This document shows, one piece after another, positions 7,161 through 13,713 of a DNA stretch of 13,742 nucleotides. Origin of the DNA: Victivallales bacterium. Lineage in GTDB: Bacteria; Verrucomicrobiota; Lentisphaeria; Oligosphaerales; Oligosphaeraceae. Every line of letters begins with the position of its first letter. The stretch's first letter is position 1. The stretch spans positions 1 to 13,742 of the forward strand of contig JAFRLP010000655.1 in assembly GCA_017431185.1 (NCBI GenBank). Direction: 5' to 3'. A program made the position numbers and the translations under genes. The notes beneath the pieces were generated by a model. The model was not told the DNA's origin and did no database searches. It saw only the letters and a program-made list of their open reading frames with translations.

Positions 7161-9191
7161 ATGGCCAATGCACTTCCTACGCTTCTCTCCGACCAGGCTG
7201 CCTGGATTGACCACCGTCTGCTGAATGTCCATTACAACGAATACGCCTTTGAGGCGGAGGTTCCCGCCAGCCTGGAGGAGTGGCGGGCGCGCCGTGACTT
7301 CACGCGGTCGCAGGTCGCCCTGGCCGCCGGACTCAACCCCATGCCGACCCGGACTCCGCTGGAGCCGCGCATCTGGGACTCCTTTGCCACCGAGGGAATC
7401 GTCATCTCCAAAGTCCGCTTTGAGAGCATGCCTGGGCTGATTTGCACCGGCAATCTCTATCGCCCCGAACTCATTGGCAATCCGGCGCCGGGCGTCCTCA
7501 GTCCGCATGGCCATGCGCAGGCGGGACGTCTGCAGGACAACGAATTGGGCTCCGCCATCCGCAGGGCGATGATGCTGGCGCGCCTGGGCTTCGTGGTGTT
7601 CAGCTATGACATGCTCGGCGTGGTTGACAACAACGAAATCGTCCATTGCTGGCCGGAGGACGTTCGCCGCCAGGCCTCGCTCTACGGCGCGAGCCCCTTT
7701 GGACTTCAGACCTGGAACTCGCTTCGCGCCGTCGATTTCCTCTGCTCCCTGCCGGAGGTGGACTCCAACCGAATCGGCTGCACCGGCGAGTCCGGCGGCG
7801 GCAGCCAGACCTGGACGGTTTCGCTGCTGGATGAGCGCATCAAGGTCATCGCGCCCGTCTGCATGCTCTCCAGCCATTTCCAGGGCGGGTGCCAATGCGA
7901 GGAGGGGCCGTTGCTGCGCATCAATGGAGTGACCAGTTTTGACATCCTGGCCGCGTGTGCGCCGCGTCCGCTCATTCTTCCCTCCGTGACGCAGGACTGG
8001 ACAAACCTGAATCTGCGCTATGAGCTTCCCGCATTGCGCAAAGTCTATGCGCTGTTTGGCGAGGAGAAGGCGCTGAAGGCGTTCCAGTTGGATGCGCCGC
8101 ACAACTACAATCTGGAGACCCGTGAGCGCGTCTATCCCTGGTTCTGCCATTGGCTGCTCAACCAGTCGCTGCGCGAGAAGATCATCGAGGATTCGATGGA
8201 GATACCGCCATTGGAGAAACTGGCTCACCATCCCCTGCCAGAGAATTTCGGCAAGGTCTGTCCGCATGAGCCCGTCAACGGCAATCTGTGGCAGACACGG
8301 GAGAAACTGGCGCTGATAGGCAGACATCTGTGCGGGGAGGCATTGCCGTCCGCAGGTTCGATGAAGGAGCCCGCGCAATTCCAGTCGGCCCGTGCCGAGT
8401 TGGTGGGGGAGATCGTCAACCACGACCAGAGCCTGAAGGATGTTGCGGTTCGGGTGACCTGCCCGCAATGGCGCATCAGCGGTGCTCGCGCGTGGGGTTG
8501 TGTCATCTCCCGGCGCAATGTCGGGGATGTGATTCCCGCCGTCCGCCTTTATCCTGACCAGCCGAAGGAGGGGGCCGCCGCCGTCCTGTTCCTGTCAGGC
8601 AAGGGCAAATCCGCCTTTTTCCTGGGCGGTGTGTATGCTTCTTTGCTGGAGGCTATGGTTGCGCGTGGCTGCCCCTGCCTGGTGCCTGACCTGATGGGCA
8701 ATGGGGAAACCGCGGACATGCCCGACAAATCGCCCAGGGATGAACATCATCCCCATTTCTTCGCCTTTGAGCCCACGCTTTATTCCATGCGCGTGCAGGA
8801 CATTCTGACCTGCCTGCAGCTGATGCGTGAGGATGGATGCCAGCGCATCTGTCTGGTGGCCGCCGATGAGGCGGTCAAGCCCGCCTTGTGCGCGCTTGCC
8901 TTGACGTCACGGCTCCATGCCGCCGTCTTTGACCTGGAAAACCAGAGCGATGCCCCTTCCGCCTGGCTGGAACGTCTGGATTACCAGCCTGACATCTACA
9001 AGGTCGGCGGCATGAAAGGGCTGGCCAGCCTGGCCAACGCCGACCGCCTTGCGCTCTTCAAGCCGGAGGAGTCTTTCCTTGAATATGTCAACGCCTTCGC
9101 CAAGGCGGGCGGCACGCCCGGCACGGTGTTGGTGGGGCGGGAGAGCCTGCAACGCCTGGTCGAAATGGCCACCAGAGACAGCAACGCCTGA
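7161..9191 (+). CDS. Two-domain alpha/beta hydrolase, acetyl xylan esterase-like
   Basis: A 676-residue protein with two alpha/beta-hydrolase-like domains. Domain 1 (about 80-335) has VLSPHGH (112-118, oxyanion-hole region), FSYDMLG (147-153), the nucleophile motif CTGESGGGSQ with S211, the probable acid D279 (TQDW) and the catalytic His H314 in DAPHNY. It should be an active serine hydrolase of the acetyl-xylan-esterase/dienelactone-hydrolase type, probably a deacetylase or esterase acting on carbohydrate. Domain 2 (about 470-590) keeps the fold pattern (AVLFLSGKG, PCLVPDLMGNGET) but reads LVAADEAVKP where the GxSxG elbow belongs, so it looks catalytically dead. No signal peptide is seen, suggesting cytoplasmic action on imported sugars. 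SD AAGGAGG lies 7 bases before the ATG. The sugar-metabolism neighbours fit a saccharide substrate, but the substrate is unknown. Confidence 0.75.
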   Translation: MANALPTLLSDQAAWIDHRLLNVHYNEYAFEAEVPASLEEWRARRDFTRSQVALAAGLNPMPTRTPLEPRIWDSFATEGIVISKVRFESMPGLICTGNLYRPELIGNPAPGVLSPHGHAQAGRLQDNELGSAIRRAMMLARLGFVVFSYDMLGVVDNNEIVHCWPEDVRRQASLYGASPFGLQTWNSLRAVDFLCSLPEVDSNRIGCTGESGGGSQTWTVSLLDERIKVIAPVCMLSSHFQGGCQCEEGPLLRINGVTSFDILAACAPRPLILPSVTQDWTNLNLRYELPALRKVYALFGEEKALKAFQLDAPHNYNLETRERVYPWFCHWLLNQSLREKIIEDSMEIPPLEKLAHHPLPENFGKVCPHEPVNGNLWQTREKLALIGRHLCGEALPSAGSMKEPAQFQSARAELVGEIVNHDQSLKDVAVRVTCPQWRISGARAWGCVISRRNVGDVIPAVRLYPDQPKEGAAAVLFLSGKGKSAFFLGGVYASLLEAMVARGCPCLVPDLMGNGETADMPDKSPRDEHHPHFFAFEPTLYSMRVQDILTCLQLMREDGCQRICLVAADEAVKPALCALALTSRLHAAVFDLENQSDAPSAWLERLDYQPDIYKVGGMKGLASLANADRLALFKPEESFLEYVNAFAKAGGTPGTVLVGRESLQRLVEMATRDSNA

Positions 9192-9236
9192 CCATACAAC
9201 GTTTTTTTCCCTTGTAACCCTTCTTTTTTCCAAATC

Positions 9237-10088
9237 ATGAGTACCGAATTGTTTAATTTCCACGGTGTTCCAGCCGTCAAAATCGCCAATTCCTCCGCCA
9301 CCGCCATTGTGACCCTGCTGGGAGCGCACGTGGTCAGCTACCATCCAGTCGGTGGGCAGGAGGTGCTGTTTATGAGCGATGGTTCCGCGTTCCGGGAGGG
9401 CGTGGCCATCCGCGGGGGCATTCCCGTCTGCTGGCCCTGGTTCAGCAAGAATCCCGACAACGGGAGCCTGCCCATGCACGGCTTCGCCCGGCTGTTCACC
9501 TGGAACCTTGACTCCGTCGAGGAATCCACGGCGAAGCAGACGGTTCTCCGTCTCTCCCTGAGGGACAGCGTGGCCACCCGCGCAATATGGGACCACGGAT
9601 TCCTGGCGGAACTGGTCATTGCGGTGGGAGACGAACTGCGCCTCACGCTCACCTCCCACAATCTGGACGCGCGGGAACTCACCATCTCCCAGGCGTTCCA
9701 CACCTATTTCAGCGTCGCCGACATCCACCAGGTCTCCATTGACGGTTTTGACGGCAAAAGTTGCCTGAACAAGGTCGGCGAGGACTTCACCCAGCAGGGA
9801 CCCATCCGCATCGCCGCCGAATTCGACGCAGTGTTCCGCGATGTGGACGGCACGTCCGTCATTCACGACCCCGCTGGCCAGCGCTCCATCGTCATTGAAA
9901 AGACGGGCAGCAATTCGGGCGTGGTCTGGAATCCCTGGATTGCCAAAAGCCAGAGGATGGCCGATTTCCCCGACGATGGCTGGAAGACCATGGTCTGCGT
10001 CGAGACCACCAATGCCCTGGAGGACTCCCGCCGCCTGGCCCCGAACGCCACGACGGAGATGTCCGTCCGCATTCGGGTGACACGGTAA
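9237..10088 (+). CDS. D-hexose-6-phosphate mutarotase-like protein (aldose 1-epimerase family)
   Basis: A 283-residue protein of the galactose-mutarotase superfamily, YeaD/glucose-6-phosphate 1-epimerase branch, which interconverts alpha and beta anomers of hexose phosphates. Supporting motifs are FREGVAIRGGIPVCWPWF (52-69), LPMHGFAR with H81, SQAFHTYF with H155, VVWNPW (229-234) and MVCVETTNA with the probable catalytic base E256. Length is normal for the family and the frame is intact. No SD is visible: the 40 bases before the ATG are pyrimidine-rich with two T-tracts, so initiation may rely on ribosomal protein S1, coupling from the hydrolase 45 bases upstream, or an AT-rich leader. It probably belongs to the hydrolase operon. 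Confidence 0.85.
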   Translation: MSTELFNFHGVPAVKIANSSATAIVTLLGAHVVSYHPVGGQEVLFMSDGSAFREGVAIRGGIPVCWPWFSKNPDNGSLPMHGFARLFTWNLDSVEESTAKQTVLRLSLRDSVATRAIWDHGFLAELVIAVGDELRLTLTSHNLDARELTISQAFHTYFSVADIHQVSIDGFDGKSCLNKVGEDFTQQGPIRIAAEFDAVFRDVDGTSVIHDPAGQRSIVIEKTGSNSGVVWNPWIAKSQRMADFPDDGWKTMVCVETTNALEDSRRLAPNATTEMSVRIRVTR

Positions 10089-10094
10089 ACGGAT

Positions 10095-10192
10095 GAGCAA
10101 AGGTAGCGGCGGCGTCTCGCCGCCGTCAACATGACGCACGAAACACAGGCGACGGCGGGGACACCATCGGTACACCCCGTGTTTCATAGGAG
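10095..10192 (+). repeat. Two-hairpin dispersed repeat, copy A (expanded loop)
   Basis: Starts GAGCAAAGGTAGCGGCGGCG and contains the GC hairpin CGGCGGCG-TCT-CGCCGCCG. The second hairpin keeps its arms, GAAACAC (10140-10146) and GTGTTTC (10179-10185), but they enclose 32 bases instead of the 3 seen in copies B and C. It ends with CATAGGAG (10185-10192), which is also the beginning of copy B. It lies 6 bases after the mutarotase stop and could act as a transcript-end structure. Confidence 0.8.
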
Positions 10193-10258
10193 TAAAGGTA
10201 GCGGCGGCGTCTCGCCGCCGTCAACACAACGCAGGAAACACGGTGTGTTTCATAGGAG
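10185..10258 (+). repeat. Two-hairpin dispersed repeat, copy B
   Basis: A full unit bounded by CATAGGAG on both sides (10185-10192 and 10251-10258). Hairpin 1 is CGGCGGCG (10202-10209), loop TCT, CGCCGCCG (10213-10220). Hairpin 2 is GAAACAC (10235-10241), loop GGT, GTGTTTC (10245-10251). Between them is TCAACACAACGCAG. Copy C at 11574 is almost identical. The terminal AGGAG doubles as the SD of the next gene. Confidence 0.85.
10254..10258 (+). promoter_or_regulatory. Ribosome-binding site inside the repeat end
   Basis: AGGAG, the last five bases of repeat copy B, lies 3 bases before the ATG at 10262 and 9 bases before the in-frame ATG at 10268 of the dehydrogenase gene. No other SD is present. 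The hairpin ending three bases upstream (GTGTTTC) may influence its accessibility. Confidence 0.6.
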
Positions 10259-10261
10259 TCT

Positions 10262-11233
10262 ATGGAAATGCAGAAACCCAAAGCCGCTTTCTTATGTGCT
10301 GCCCCTGACACAATCCTCTCCGTCTATGGGAAGGAGAGGATGGGGCGTATTGCGGAGTTGACCGACTTGCTGCCTGGAGTCGTCACCGACGTCAGCCAGC
10401 AGGATTTGTCGGATGTAGAACTGGTGTTTTCCACCTGGGGAATGCTTGCCCTGACGGAGGAGCAACAGGCGCGTCATCTGCCGAAACTGAAGGTGGTGTT
10501 CTACGCCGCCGGGGCGACGGAGGGGTTTGTGCGTCCTTTCCTGCATCGTGGGATTGCCTGCAGTTCGGCTTGGCAGGCCAACGCCGTTCCCGTGGCGGAA
10601 TTCACCTTCGCGCAGATTCTGCTGGGGCTGAAGGGGGCGCAGCGGCTCTGCCGTCGCCTGCATGGCCCTGCCCAATTCAACCAGGACCTGGCGGGACCTG
10701 GCGTATATGGGGCGACGGTCGGTCTGCTGGGGGACGGCGCTGTCGCGCATCATCTGGAAAAAATGCTGGGACTTTGCCATCTCTCTGTGCAGATGCTCCC
10801 CACGCTTCCAGAAAGGCGCACCATCTCCCTGGAGCAGTTCTTTGCCTCCAGCCAGGTGGTCAGCAACCATCTTCCGAATCGGGAGGACAACATCGGGGTA
10901 GTGACCCAGGCTCTGCTGGAGTCCATGCCCCGCAACGGTGTCTTCATCAATACGGGACGGGGACGGCAAATCGACGAGCCAGGGCTTATCGCGGCCCTCA
11001 AGAACCGTCCTGACCTGACGGCCATTCTGGACGTCACATACCCCGAGCCTCCCAAGGCGGACTCGGAACTCTATTCCCTTCCCAACGTCTTTCTGACTCC
11101 GCATCTGGCTGGCTCCATCCACGACGAATGTCACCGCATGGCCGATTTCATGCTGGAGGAACTGGAGCGCTACCTTGCGGGCCAGCCGTTGAAATACCCC
11201 GTGCTGGAGGAGTATCTCATCCCTGCGCCTTGA
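10262..11233 (+). CDS. D-isomer-specific 2-hydroxyacid dehydrogenase family protein
   Basis: A 323-residue NAD(P)-dependent oxidoreductase of the D-2-hydroxyacid dehydrogenase family, which interconverts 2-hydroxy and 2-oxo acids. The catalytic set is intact: R233 in INTGRGRQID, E262 in DVTYPEPP, and H281 in LTPHLAGS. The nucleotide-binding loop is VGLLGDGAVA (153-162), so the third glycine of the usual GxGxxG is Ala. ANAVPVAEFTFAQILLGLKG (107-124) matches the usual N-A-x-x-V-A-E segment. Start is either 10262 or, with better SD spacing, 10268. It follows the mutarotase after 173 bases occupied by two repeat copies, so co-transcription is uncertain. Lentisphaera-type sugar loci often carry such genes, but the substrate is unknown. 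Confidence 0.85.
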   Translation: MEMQKPKAAFLCAAPDTILSVYGKERMGRIAELTDLLPGVVTDVSQQDLSDVELVFSTWGMLALTEEQQARHLPKLKVVFYAAGATEGFVRPFLHRGIACSSAWQANAVPVAEFTFAQILLGLKGAQRLCRRLHGPAQFNQDLAGPGVYGATVGLLGDGAVAHHLEKMLGLCHLSVQMLPTLPERRTISLEQFFASSQVVSNHLPNREDNIGVVTQALLESMPRNGVFINTGRGRQIDEPGLIAALKNRPDLTAILDVTYPEPPKADSELYSLPNVFLTPHLAGSIHDECHRMADFMLEELERYLAGQPLKYPVLEEYLIPAP

Positions 11234-11237
11234 GATT

Positions 11238-11510
11238 TCAGTCCGTTGCCTGCCCAAGCAGGAATCTCCATATTGGAATGACCTGAATATTGCCGGGCAA
11301 TGAATCCTCGTCGTCCCATGTGACAATGCAGCGGTCTTCCACCCCGAGGGCGTCAGCGGCGTCGCGCAATGCGGACACCTCCCGGTCAAAGGTCTTTCGG
11401 TCGCTCATGTCGAAACAGACCTGAATCAGTTTGTAGTCGTTTTGCATGGGGTGGAAGGCGATGAAATCGACCTCGGAACCATCCGAGGTATAGCACGAAA
11501 CCAGACCAAT
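11238..11510 (-). pseudogene. C-terminal fragment of a DUF4143-type AAA ATPase
   Basis: The open frame encodes about 90 residues with the C-terminal signature of COG1373 ATPases (AAA + DUF4143): YTSDGSEVDFIAF, then KLIQVCFDMSDRKTFDREV, LRDAADALG, CIVTWDDED and IQVIPIWRFLL. The D of EVDF and the Q of LIQV belong to a nuclease-like fold in that family. The Walker motifs and about 300 upstream residues are missing; the frame hits a stop at 11511-11513, where sequence similarity ends at a small palindrome (CCAATT...AATTGG, 11505-11524). A shorter 69-residue frame from the ATG at 11447 could be called as a gene but is better read as a remnant. Its stop is 4 bases from the convergent dehydrogenase stop. 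Confidence 0.75.
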
Positions 11511-11573
11511 TCAAGTGAAAATTGGCAACGAAAGACTGCCAAGTTTAGAGAAGGGGTAATGCATTGCGGATTG

Positions 11574-11646
11574 ATAGGAGTAAAGGTAGCGGCGGCGTCT
11601 CGCCGCCGTCAACACAACGCAGGAAACACGGCGTGTTTCATAGGAG
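11574..11646 (+). repeat. Two-hairpin dispersed repeat, copy C
   Basis: Almost identical to copy B at 10185-10258: begins ATAGGAGTAAAGGTAGCGG, has the CGGCGGCG-TCT-CGCCGCCG hairpin and the GAAACAC (11623-11629)-GGC-GTGTTTC (11633-11639) hairpin, and ends CATAGGAG (11639-11646). One difference in hairpin 2 is in the loop (GGC for GGT), leaving the stem intact. It is not followed by a gene start here, so the AGGAG end is not maintained only as an RBS. Confidence 0.85.
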
Positions 11647-11710
11647 AACCTCGAAACCCTTGGAGCAAAACGACGAATTTTTATCGCCCCTGCTGTTTCC
11701 GCTTGATTCC

Positions 11711-11755
11711 GAGTGTCCCGAGTGTCCCTGTTGCCCCTTTTGTCCCTATTGTCCC
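11711..11755. repeat. 9-bp tandem repeat, five units of NNNTGTCCC
   Basis: Five consecutive 9-base units: GAGTGTCCC, GAGTGTCCC, TGTTGCCCC, TTTTGTCCC, TATTGTCCC. The TGTCCC half is constant and the three-base half varies. On the minus strand it reads GGGACANNN. Period 9 would keep any frame, giving Cys-Pro-X or Arg-Asp-X/Gly-Thr-X repeats, but no credible gene runs through it. Confidence 0.8.
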
Positions 11756-11798
11756 TGGAAAATTTGCAGCTGGATTTTTTATAATCCCTTGCCGACTG

Positions 11799-11891
11799 GT
11801 ACTGACCGCGCGGAGCGCGGTCTGCCAAACCCACCACTCGTGCCTGGCTTCACAGGCAGGTTTGGCAGGCCGCGCTCCGCGCGGCCAATAC
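11799..11891. repeat. Long nested palindrome, expanded CCGCGCGGAGCGCGG element
   Basis: The outer arms CCGCGCGGAGCGCGG-T-CTGCCAAACC (11806-11831) and GGTTTGGCAG-G-CCGCGCTCCGCGCGG (11859-11884) are inverted copies with one T:G difference, which still pairs in RNA. Pairing continues outward imperfectly to GTA/TAC (11799 and 11889-11891). Inside, TGCCTG (11841-11846) and CAGGCA (11853-11858) form a second stem around GCTTCA. Outer flanks match the short copy at 5013-5052. The stretch 11511-11973 otherwise contains only repeat copy C, the 9-bp repeat and unassigned sequence, with no gene that I can support. Confidence 0.85.
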
Positions 11892-11973
11892 GGCATCTGG
11901 GGCAATATCAGTGGCTTTTCCACTTCTTCAACCCCTTGTGCCAAATTATGATTAAACATTTCAGTCCATACTC

Positions 11974-13533
11974 CTATGCCCCGACCAGATGGACGGTCTT
12001 GCCGTCCCGCTGAATGGTCTCCCAGGTCAGGCGCTGTTCCCAGGGGAGGTTCCCCGTGCGGTCGAAGGTGAGCAGCCATCCCTCGGAGACACCCAGTCCG
12101 TCCATGTAGCCCAGCAGTTGCGCGATGCCGCTGTCCTGGCTGCTGTTTCCCTTGATTTTGAGTTCGACGGGGTAGCGCCCCTGGCGAAACTCCACCAGCA
12201 GGTCAAGCCGTCCATTGCCCACCGCCCATTCGCGGACAATCCGCCCACCGCCGTTGACCACCCGCTGCAGGAATCCCATGAGCACCAGGTGCGGCAGGGC
12301 CTCCGTGTAGTCGCCTTCCCGTGAGGTGAACATCTCCGAATTCTCTCGCCAGAAGGCCTGGAAGCCCTTGAGCAGGCTGTCCATGTCCAGGCCGTCCTCC
12401 CGTATCCAGGCGGGGGCGGGAATGGTGCGTTTGATCATATTTTGGTAATCCAAGGAGAGAGTGCGCAGGAACACCTCCGCATAGATGCGGTTGGATGGAA
12501 CGAGTCGTCCTTCTTCATCGGGCGTAAGCAATCCCAAGTCCAGCACTAGGGACAAGTCGCTGTTAATGCTGTTCACTAAAGGCAGTTCGTCACCAACGAT
12601 GGCGGGTTCCAGCACACGTCGCACGGCGGGTTCGCGAAGGCGCGCCAGCAGGCTGTCGATGTGGACTTCGCGCCGAAGGATGATGCCGTATGCCGCCTCA
12701 TCCACCATCTCCGCCGTCACGGGGCGGGTGACGTCCCCTCCGCAGAGTTCCCTGACGCAATCGCGGGCGATGGCGTTGACCAGCCAGGGCTGCCCGCCCG
12801 TCCAGTAATGGGCGCGGCGGATGGCCTCGGGCTCGAATGCTTGGCCAGTCTCCGCCGTGTGCTGGGCGTAGAGTTCGGCTATCTGCTCCTCGGTGAACAC
12901 GTTCAGGGTAAGGCATTTGGCAACAATGTTGAACGGGCTGGCCGTGCCCAGCGTCTCGCTCTCGGGGCGGATCTGGATTCGGTAGTCGCGGATGTTCCGC
13001 ATTCCCACCAGGGCGACCGATGCGGGGAATGGTTTTCCGAGGGGCAACTCGACATATCCCTTGCGCAGTTGACGGAGAAGGGAGAGGAGACTTTCGCCTT
13101 GCATCGCATCCACTTCGTCCAGCAACAAGACCAGTGGCTTGTCCAGCGCTTGACACACATCGCCTAGAAACTGTCGGATGACGGCATCGGGACGGTCTTT
13201 GATCAACTTGATTTCGGCGAGTGACGGAATTTTAACGAAATCAAGGATACTCTCCTGAAGTTCCAAGGCAAGTTCAACGCTGACATTCCTTGTCGCGGAA
13301 CCGACGGCCACCGCCTCCAGAGAGCAATACACGGCGTATTTTTCTCCGCTTCTGTTGATTTCCTGGCACAGCGCTATCAGACTGGTGGTCTTGCCGCTTT
13401 GCCTGGGCGCATGAAGTATGAAATACTGCTCATCCCGCACCAAATCCAGTGCTTCGGAGATGCGTGGCAGTGGCGGCAGCATGTAGTGACGCTTGGGAAT
13501 GCACGGTCCTGCGGTGTTGAAAAATCTGCTCAT
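11974..13533 (-). CDS. AAA-like ATPase with C-terminal PD-(D/E)XK nuclease-like domain
   Basis: An intact 519-residue protein. The N-terminus FFNTAGPCIPKRHYMLPPL is typical of an AAA-like ATPase family often present in many copies per genome. Walker A is HAPRQSGKTT (41-50, K48), Walker B is LVLLLDEVD (134-142, D139/E140), a sensor-like strand is VALVGMRN (173-180), and TGGQPWLVNA (245-254) marks the helical/winged region. The C-terminal domain (about 385-515) has GRLDLLVEF with D444 and YPVELKIK with E457 and K459, a PD-(D/E)XK nuclease-type core. Cellular role is unknown; ideas include mobile-element or genome-maintenance functions (inference). SD AGGAGG lies 5 bases before the ATG. It faces a region of debris and repeats that includes a stub of another AAA/DUF4143 protein. 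Confidence 0.8.
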   Translation of the reverse strand: MSRFFNTAGPCIPKRHYMLPPLPRISEALDLVRDEQYFILHAPRQSGKTTSLIALCQEINRSGEKYAVYCSLEAVAVGSATRNVSVELALELQESILDFVKIPSLAEIKLIKDRPDAVIRQFLGDVCQALDKPLVLLLDEVDAMQGESLLSLLRQLRKGYVELPLGKPFPASVALVGMRNIRDYRIQIRPESETLGTASPFNIVAKCLTLNVFTEEQIAELYAQHTAETGQAFEPEAIRRAHYWTGGQPWLVNAIARDCVRELCGGDVTRPVTAEMVDEAAYGIILRREVHIDSLLARLREPAVRRVLEPAIVGDELPLVNSINSDLSLVLDLGLLTPDEEGRLVPSNRIYAEVFLRTLSLDYQNMIKRTIPAPAWIREDGLDMDSLLKGFQAFWRENSEMFTSREGDYTEALPHLVLMGFLQRVVNGGGRIVREWAVGNGRLDLLVEFRQGRYPVELKIKGNSSQDSGIAQLLGYMDGLGVSEGWLLTFDRTGNLPWEQRLTWETIQRDGKTVHLVGA

Positions 13534-13544
13534 CCTGTCCTCCT

Positions 13545-13564
13545 GTTTTGCGTTGTTTTGCGTT
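13545..13564. repeat. 10-bp tandem duplication in the ATPase leader
   Basis: GTTTTGCGTT occurs twice in direct succession (13545-13554 and 13555-13564), just upstream of the AGGAGG of the minus-strand ATPase gene. On the transcript this gives an A-rich leader (AACGCAAAAC repeated), which may be an unstructured ribosome landing region. Confidence 0.6.
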
Positions 13565-13701
13565 TTCGGCGGTTTTCTACCGTTCCCTGGCTTCGGTTTG
13601 GACTGCGAGGGATACCTCTATCTCCTGGAAGAATAATATGGCGTTGGTCAAGCCGTTTTTCAAGCGGTCGCCGCTAGATGATGGCGATTTTGATACAAAA
13701 C

Positions 13702-13713
13702 CGTAATATTACG
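13702..13713. promoter_or_regulatory. Perfect 12-bp palindrome upstream of the ATPase gene
   Basis: CGTAATATTACG is an exact palindrome about 170 bases upstream of the ATPase ATG, in a stretch (13534-13742) with no recognisable gene. It could be an operator half-region. A weak minus-strand promoter-like pair (TTGAAA, 19 bases, TATTAT) lies between it and the gene. No regulator is encoded nearby. Confidence 0.3.

Noticed and set aside
10131..10361. Small proteins across the repeats (such as a frame reading KGSGGVSPPSTQRRKHGVF)
   Set aside because: These frames are only translations of the palindromic repeat and run out of phase into the dehydrogenase gene.
11442..12013. Open frames through the debris region on the plus strand
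   Set aside because: They join a repeat copy, a tandem array and a palindrome, have no SD or recognisable domain, and run antisense to the DUF4143 stub or the ATPase gene end.
13639..13692. Short frame starting MALVKPFFKRS
   Set aside because: Only 17 codons, no convincing SD, and no similarity that I recognise.
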